Source of the DNA: CAWHPS01 sp963831235
Lineage (GTDB): Bacteria; Fibrobacterota; OXYB2-FULL-49-7; JAEUSG01
Assembly (NCBI GenBank): GCA_963831235.1
Contig: CAWHPS010000043.1
Location: 62,001-126,000, forward strand
Length of the DNA stretch: 64,000 nucleotides
Direction: 5' to 3'
Position 1 is the stretch's first letter; every line of letters starts with the position of its first letter. The notes beneath the pieces are model-generated. The model worked only from the letters and a program-made list of their open reading frames with translations. It had not been told where the DNA came from and did no database searches. The translations under genes and the position numbers were made by a program. Shown piece after piece: positions 59,515-64,000 of this stretch.

Positions 59515-62418
59515 ATGAACCTAGTTCCATTTTATCTTATATGTTTTCTGGCCGTTGGTCTGCATGCCGGAAGTTTTGAACTGAGCGCGCATGATAGCGC
59601 ATGGCTTGCCAAGCATCAGGTTATACGTGTTGCGCCGGATCCCGATTTTCCCCCCATTGAACAATTTGACGAAAACGGCACTTTTATTGGCATAGCGGCG
59701 GATTATACTGCGCTGGTTGAAAAGAATCTTGGTATTCGTTTCCATATTGTCCGCTATAAAACATGGGATGAAATACTTCAAAAAGCTAAAAATCGCGAGG
59801 TTGATATGCTTTCCGCGGCAGGTCAAACACCGGGCCGTTCGGAATACCTTCTTTTCTCAAGCCCGCATATTGTGCTTCCAGGAGTAATTATTGTCAGGAC
59901 GGAGGTTAAAAAAAACTTAACAATTAATGACCTGCATGGTCTGAAAGTATCAATTGTTTCCGGATATATATGGCAGGAATTCATAACTAATGATCACCCC
60001 GAGATAAAAATTGATCTTGTGCCAGATGTCCAAACCGGAATGAAAAAGGTCTCTTTCGGCATGTCAGATGCTTTTGTAGAAAACCTGGCCACAGCCACCC
60101 ACTGCATCGAAAAGGAGAAGATTACCAATCTTCGGGTGGCCGGCGAAACAGGTTATTACACGCGCCTGTCTTTCGCCTCCAGAAAGGATTGGCCCGAATT
60201 CAACAGTATTCTTGAAAAATGCATCCAATCCATCCTGCCGGAAGAAAAAAAGGCCATTCATGATAAATGGATTCATCTGGAAACATCGCAGTATCCGAAT
60301 AAAAAACATTTGGCAATCGCCCTTGCCGCTATCATCCTAATCGTGACTTTTTTCCTGCTCTGGAATTATTCACTGCAACGGCAGGTCAAATTACGCACGG
60401 AAGCGCTTCAGAAGTCTGAAAAAAAATTCATTGAAATGGTTGAGAACGCCAACAGTATAATCCTGCGCATGGACTCGCAAGGAAACGTCACCTACTTCAA
60501 CCATTTTGCCGAAGTGTTTTTCGGCTTTGGTAAAGATGAGATTATTGGAAAAAATGTGGTTGGTACCATTGTCCCCCCCACTGATACGAACGGCGTTGAT
60601 CTTGCCGCGGCCATGAACGATCTGGGCGCGCACCCTGAGCTTTACGCGGTGAATGAGAACGAAAATATGCGCAAAGATGGAAGCCGCGTCTACGTTTCAT
60701 GGTCAAACAAACCCTTGTCGGACGGAAGCGGGGCGGCAACCGAACTGTTAAGCGTTGGAAATGATATCACCGAATTGAAACGGGTCCAGGAAGCACTCAA
60801 AAGTGAGCGTGATTTTGCGCATGCTGTATTTGAAACAGCCGGAGCTCTTGTGGCTGTCTTCGATATCCAGGGAAGGATTATCAGGTTCAATAAAACGTGT
60901 GAACACATCACAGGATATGTTTTTTCGGAAGTGGTTGGCAGGCCGTTTTGGGACTTTTTAATCCTGCCTGAGGAAACAAAAATGGTAAGCGTTCGTTTTT
61001 CGGAACTCAAAGCCGGCCATTTTCCCAATCAGGGTGAAAATTACTGGCTTGCAAAAGACGGAAACCGGAAACTCATTTCCTGGTTTAATTCAGCCATTGT
61101 GGGACAGGACAATACTGTTGAGTATATCGTTTCCACGGGAATCGATATTACCGAAAAGAGGCATGTTGAGGATGAACTCCAGAGACACCATCTGCATACC
61201 GAACAATTGGTCCAGGAGCGCACAATGGAGCTTCGAAAAAGCCTGGAAAAGCTCGAAGAATCAGAAAAACGTTACCGGTTCCTTTTCCAGGAAAGCCCGG
61301 CGGGAAACCTCATTATCGATACGCAAGGGATTATCCGCGACTTCAATGCTTATTTCCAGAACCAATTGGGCTATTCCAAAGAGGATGTTTTGGGCAAGCC
61401 TGCGCTCGATTTCATAGCACCTGAATGCAAGCAGCGTGTTTATGAGAGTTTACAGAAACGTTTTAAGGGCGAAAGTATAATGGAACGGGATAATCCGGTG
61501 ATCGCCAAGGATGGATCGATCCATTATCTTGTTTTTTCCGGCATGCAGACTCTTCTTTACGCTGGGGGCAATCTCTCGGGCATACTCATTTCGGGTATCG
61601 ATGTCACGGATCGGCGCAACGCGGAAATCCTGGCCCAGAAGCAGCAGCAGCAACTGATTCAGTTTGATAAAATGTCGTCCCTGGGAATCTTAGTGTCGGG
61701 CGTGGCCCATGAAATCAATAATCCCAACAATTTCATCATCCTGAACAGCGACAACCTGCGGGATATATGGAAGGATATGAAACCAAGACTCGATCGCCTC
61801 CATGAAACAGAGGGGGATTTTATGCTTGCTGGGCTTCCATATTCCGAAGTGCGCGAAGAGATTGAAAAACTCATTAGCGGCATCATGGAAGGTTCGCGGC
61901 GTATCAAGACGATTGTCCAGCACCTGAAGGATTTTGCCCGGCAGGAGACCGGAGAGATGGATCAGCGGGTGGATGTCAACGCTGTAATTGAGTCATCAGC
62001 CGTTATTCTATCAAACCTGATAAAAAAGACCACTGACCACTATGTAACTGAATTTGGGAAGGACCTTCCGCCGGTGCGGGGAAATTTCCAGAAGATCGAA
62101 CAGGTGGTTATAAATCTGTTGACCAACGCCTGCCAGGCCTTATCGGACAGGGCTCAATCGATTACAGTACGAACACAATATCGATCGGAAGACCAGACAG
62201 TCTCAATCACTGTGCATGACACAGGAAAAGGCATTCTGCCTGAACATTTGAAACATATCATGGACCCATTTTTCACCACAAAGCGCGATTCCGGCGGCAC
62301 AGGATTGGGCCTGGCCATTTCTTACGGGATCATCAAAGACCACCATGGCGAATTTACAATCCGGTCGGAACCTGGTAGTGGTACACTTGCTGAAATTATT
62401 CTTGCAGCAGTGCAATAA
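59515..62418 (+). CDS. sensor histidine kinase with periplasmic solute-binding and PAS domains, 967 aa
   Basis: Signal sequence (FYLICFLAVGLHAGSFELS), then a type 3 solute-binding (SBP_bac_3) domain of about 230 residues (HQVIRVAPDPDFPPIEQFDE, GTFIGIAADYTALVEKNLGI, VKKNLTINDLHGLKVSIVSG). One transmembrane helix (LAIALAAIILIVTFFLLWNY, about 265-285) is followed by three PAS domains and the kinase: SLGILVSGVAHEINNPNNFI (His), KIEQVVINLLTNACQALSDR, DTGKGILPE and SGGTGLGLAISYG. So an extracellular small ligand may control phosphate flow to 59118 and 62430. No receiver at the end. Operon with both neighbours. Confidence 0.93.
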   Translation: MNLVPFYLICFLAVGLHAGSFELSAHDSAWLAKHQVIRVAPDPDFPPIEQFDENGTFIGIAADYTALVEKNLGIRFHIVRYKTWDEILQKAKNREVDMLSAAGQTPGRSEYLLFSSPHIVLPGVIIVRTEVKKNLTINDLHGLKVSIVSGYIWQEFITNDHPEIKIDLVPDVQTGMKKVSFGMSDAFVENLATATHCIEKEKITNLRVAGETGYYTRLSFASRKDWPEFNSILEKCIQSILPEEKKAIHDKWIHLETSQYPNKKHLAIALAAIILIVTFFLLWNYSLQRQVKLRTEALQKSEKKFIEMVENANSIILRMDSQGNVTYFNHFAEVFFGFGKDEIIGKNVVGTIVPPTDTNGVDLAAAMNDLGAHPELYAVNENENMRKDGSRVYVSWSNKPLSDGSGAATELLSVGNDITELKRVQEALKSERDFAHAVFETAGALVAVFDIQGRIIRFNKTCEHITGYVFSEVVGRPFWDFLILPEETKMVSVRFSELKAGHFPNQGENYWLAKDGNRKLISWFNSAIVGQDNTVEYIVSTGIDITEKRHVEDELQRHHLHTEQLVQERTMELRKSLEKLEESEKRYRFLFQESPAGNLIIDTQGIIRDFNAYFQNQLGYSKEDVLGKPALDFIAPECKQRVYESLQKRFKGESIMERDNPVIAKDGSIHYLVFSGMQTLLYAGGNLSGILISGIDVTDRRNAEILAQKQQQQLIQFDKMSSLGILVSGVAHEINNPNNFIILNSDNLRDIWKDMKPRLDRLHETEGDFMLAGLPYSEVREEIEKLISGIMEGSRRIKTIVQHLKDFARQETGEMDQRVDVNAVIESSAVILSNLIKKTTDHYVTEFGKDLPPVRGNFQKIEQVVINLLTNACQALSDRAQSITVRTQYRSEDQTVSITVHDTGKGILPEHLKHIMDPFFTTKRDSGGTGLGLAISYGIIKDHHGEFTIRSEPGSGTLAEIILAAVQ

Positions 62419-62429
62419 GGAGAGATCAA

Positions 62430-63845
62430 ATGGCTGAAAAAATCCTGTTTCCCGAATCTCCGGTTCTTTTGGTGGATGATGAGATTCAGTTTTTACAGAG
62501 CGCCTCGTTTTCACTCAAATCAGCTGGCATTAACAATATCATCACTTGCAACGACAGCCGGGAGGTTATGAAAATACTGGAAACAACCACGCCGGCGCTG
62601 ATACTGCTTGATATAATGATGCCTTATGTCACAGGAAAGGAATTGCTCCCTCTTATTTGCGGGAAATTTCCAGGGCTCCACATCATCATCATGACCGCGA
62701 TAAACGAGGTCGAAACCGCTGTGGAGTGCATGAAGAGCGGTGCGTGCGATTACCTGGTGAAGCCCGTGGACAAGGCGCGCCTTGTGTCAAGTGTAAGAAA
62801 AGCCGTTGAAATGGCAGAATTGCTGAAAGAGAACAGCCGGCTGAAAGACTCGCTTTTATCCGCGAAACTCGCGGTGCCGGAAGCCTTTGAATCGATCATT
62901 ACGCGCAATATGACAATGCTGTCCATCTTCCGATATATTGAGGCTGTGGCGAAAAGCCCGATGCCGGTTCTTGTCACCGGTGAAACCGGGACCGGCAAGG
63001 AGCTTTTTGCTCATGCAGTACACATAGCAAGCGGGCGCAAAGGAGAATATGTGGCGCTCAATGTAGCCGGCCTGGATGATGAGCTTTGTGCTGACACGCT
63101 GTTCGGCCATAAAAAAGGGGCGTTTACAGGTGCGCAGGCGGATCGCGCAGGAATGGTGGCTAAGGCCGCTGGCGGGACCCTTTTCCTGGATGAAATCGGC
63201 GACCTCTCCAAAGAATCACAGATAAAACTTCTGCGCCTCATAGAAAATAAACAGTATTACCCAGTCGGCGCGGATTCGCCGGTTTATACCGACACCCGGA
63301 TCGTGGTGGCCACTAACAAGCCGATTGACGTGATGATGAAGGAAGGAAGTTTCAGGCAGGATCTCTATTACCGTCTGCAGAGCCACATTATTACGATTCC
63401 TCCCCTGCGCGAACGCAAGGACAACCTGCCGCTCCTTTTGAGTCTTTTCAGCGAGGAGGCGGCAAAGGCCATGGCGAAAGAGGTCCCTTCTTATCCCCGT
63501 GAGCTTTTAATCCTTCTTGCCAATCATTTTTTCCCAGGGAATATTCGTGAATTAAAAAGCATGGTCTATGACGCGGTCAGCAGGCATACCGGCGGCATCA
63601 TGTCGCTTGATGCGTTCCGGGACAAAATAACCGCGGCCAAAACAGCGCCTGCCGTAGGAAAAGCCGGGGAAGCGCAAAATGGCTCAAGCAAGATGATGCT
63701 TTTTGATGAACTGCCGACGCTCGAGGAAGCGGAAGAGACGCTTATTGCGGAAGCACTCAAACGCGCTCAAAACAACCAGACCATTGCGGCGAACATGCTG
63801 GGTTTGTCACGCACCGCGCTTAACAAACGGTTGCATAGATCGTAA
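62430..63845 (+). CDS. sigma-54-dependent response regulator (NtrC-type), 471 aa
   Basis: Receiver (VLLVDDEIQFLQSASFSLKS, ILLDIMMPYVTGKELL, DYLVKPVDKARLVSSVRKAV), then AAA+ activator domain with GETGTGKELFAHAVH (Walker A), KKGAFTGAQADRAGMVAKA (GAFTGA sigma-54 contact loop) and GGTLFLDEIGDLSKESQIKL (Walker B). The C-terminus (TLEEAEETLIAEALKRAQNN, then AANMLGLSRTALNKRLHRS) is a Fis-type helix-turn-helix. It activates sigma-54 promoters on phosphorylation. 11 bp after the kinase gene. Targets unknown; a -24/-12 promoter was not found in this window. Confidence 0.95.
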   Translation: MAEKILFPESPVLLVDDEIQFLQSASFSLKSAGINNIITCNDSREVMKILETTTPALILLDIMMPYVTGKELLPLICGKFPGLHIIIMTAINEVETAVECMKSGACDYLVKPVDKARLVSSVRKAVEMAELLKENSRLKDSLLSAKLAVPEAFESIITRNMTMLSIFRYIEAVAKSPMPVLVTGETGTGKELFAHAVHIASGRKGEYVALNVAGLDDELCADTLFGHKKGAFTGAQADRAGMVAKAAGGTLFLDEIGDLSKESQIKLLRLIENKQYYPVGADSPVYTDTRIVVATNKPIDVMMKEGSFRQDLYYRLQSHIITIPPLRERKDNLPLLLSLFSEEAAKAMAKEVPSYPRELLILLANHFFPGNIRELKSMVYDAVSRHTGGIMSLDAFRDKITAAKTAPAVGKAGEAQNGSSKMMLFDELPTLEEAEETLIAEALKRAQNNQTIAANMLGLSRTALNKRLHRS

Positions 63846-63869
63846 AGACGATGTTCAGGGAATTTTGTT

Positions 63870-64000
63870 TTAGAACTTCTCCATTACAATCTTGCTTACC
63901 CTTTTCGCCATGGCCATTATCGTAAGCATTGGCGGATTGCCTAAGGACGCGGGAAAAAGGGATGCGTCAGCCACATAAACGTTTTCCGGAAGACGTTCAC
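63870..64000 (-). CDS. C-terminus of a GMC-family oxidoreductase, partial
   Basis: Minus-strand frame ERLPENVYVADASLFPASLG, then NPPMLTIMAMAKRVSKIVME, ending KF and TAA at 63870-63872. The 'YVADASLFP-SLG-NP-TIMA' block is the conserved C-terminal signature of glucose-methanol-choline oxidoreductases (FAD-binding). The 5' part is outside the window. Confidence 0.85.
   Translation of the reverse strand, partial: ERLPENVYVADASLFPASLGNPPMLTIMAMAKRVSKIVMEKF

Overview
The window looks like chromosomal DNA from an anaerobic bacterium of the Fibrobacterota / Chitinivibrionota neighbourhood. This is inferred from an FISUMP-type lipoprotein-like protein (the 'Fibrobacter succinogenes major paralogous domain', 17167-17967) and from four secreted proteins ending in a type IX secretion (Por-type) C-terminal sorting domain. 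It is accessory-rich DNA: three insertion sequences, an IS66 remnant, two serine recombinases with a DUF932 module, two toxin-antitoxin loci, a group II intron and a stretch that resembles an integron gene-cassette array.

Layout. 1-7.5 kb: a minus-strand run of small genes (methyltransferases, a Rossmann-fold protein, SEC-C, a LexA-like winged helix, GNAT), one methyltransferase being broken by three frameshifts. 7.8-13.1 kb: two secreted T9SS-type proteins; the first, an HExxH metallopeptidase, is cut by a 2.03-kb IS with a 9-bp target duplication. 13.4-20.9 kb: more small minus-strand genes (SWIB, HU, pRiA4b ORF-3, TonB-like, FISUMP, GNAT, VF530). 20.9-24.4 kb: a mobile module with two serine recombinases and DUF932. 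25.2-31.3 kb: two exported proteins and a DUF6141 gene interrupted by an IS that is itself interrupted by an ISKra4-type IS; removing both restores one 168-codon frame exactly.

31.6-38.8 kb is marked by three tRNA-3'-end-like relics. Two of them lie in 227-bp direct repeats that flank a HigBA module and a truncated ATPase gene. Inside lie a STAS-domain gene, a three-gene operon (membrane protein, glutathionylspermidine-synthase-like ATP-grasp enzyme, unknown partner) and a BrnTA-like locus whose toxin has an in-frame amber codon. 38.9-42.5 kb is a very large PAS hybrid histidine kinase.

42.8-50.6 kb is built of single genes separated by repeat-rich, hairpin-forming DNA. At 45806-45898, just after a HAD phosphatase gene, lies a site with attC architecture (complementary R''/R' boxes, an L''/L' stem with extrahelical bases). 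Cassette-like genes are a beta/gamma-crystallin-like protein, HAD phosphatase, GNAT and a flavin-binding oxidoreductase-like protein; a group II intron follows. No integrase gene is present in the window.

50.9-58.8 kb returns to ordinary genes: a secreted beta-propeller protein, a truncated metallo-hydrolase, a Tat-exported DUF362 protein, an alcohol dehydrogenase-like enzyme and outer-membrane proteins. 59.1-63.8 kb is a signalling operon: receiver protein, periplasmic-sensor PAS histidine kinase and sigma-54 activator. The window ends in the C-terminus of a GMC oxidoreductase.

Two themes recur. Each of the three intact IS elements carries a small DUF6788-like protein beside an unrelated transposase. 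All six apparent frameshifts in the window are +1 and each can be explained by one extra base in a short homopolymer.
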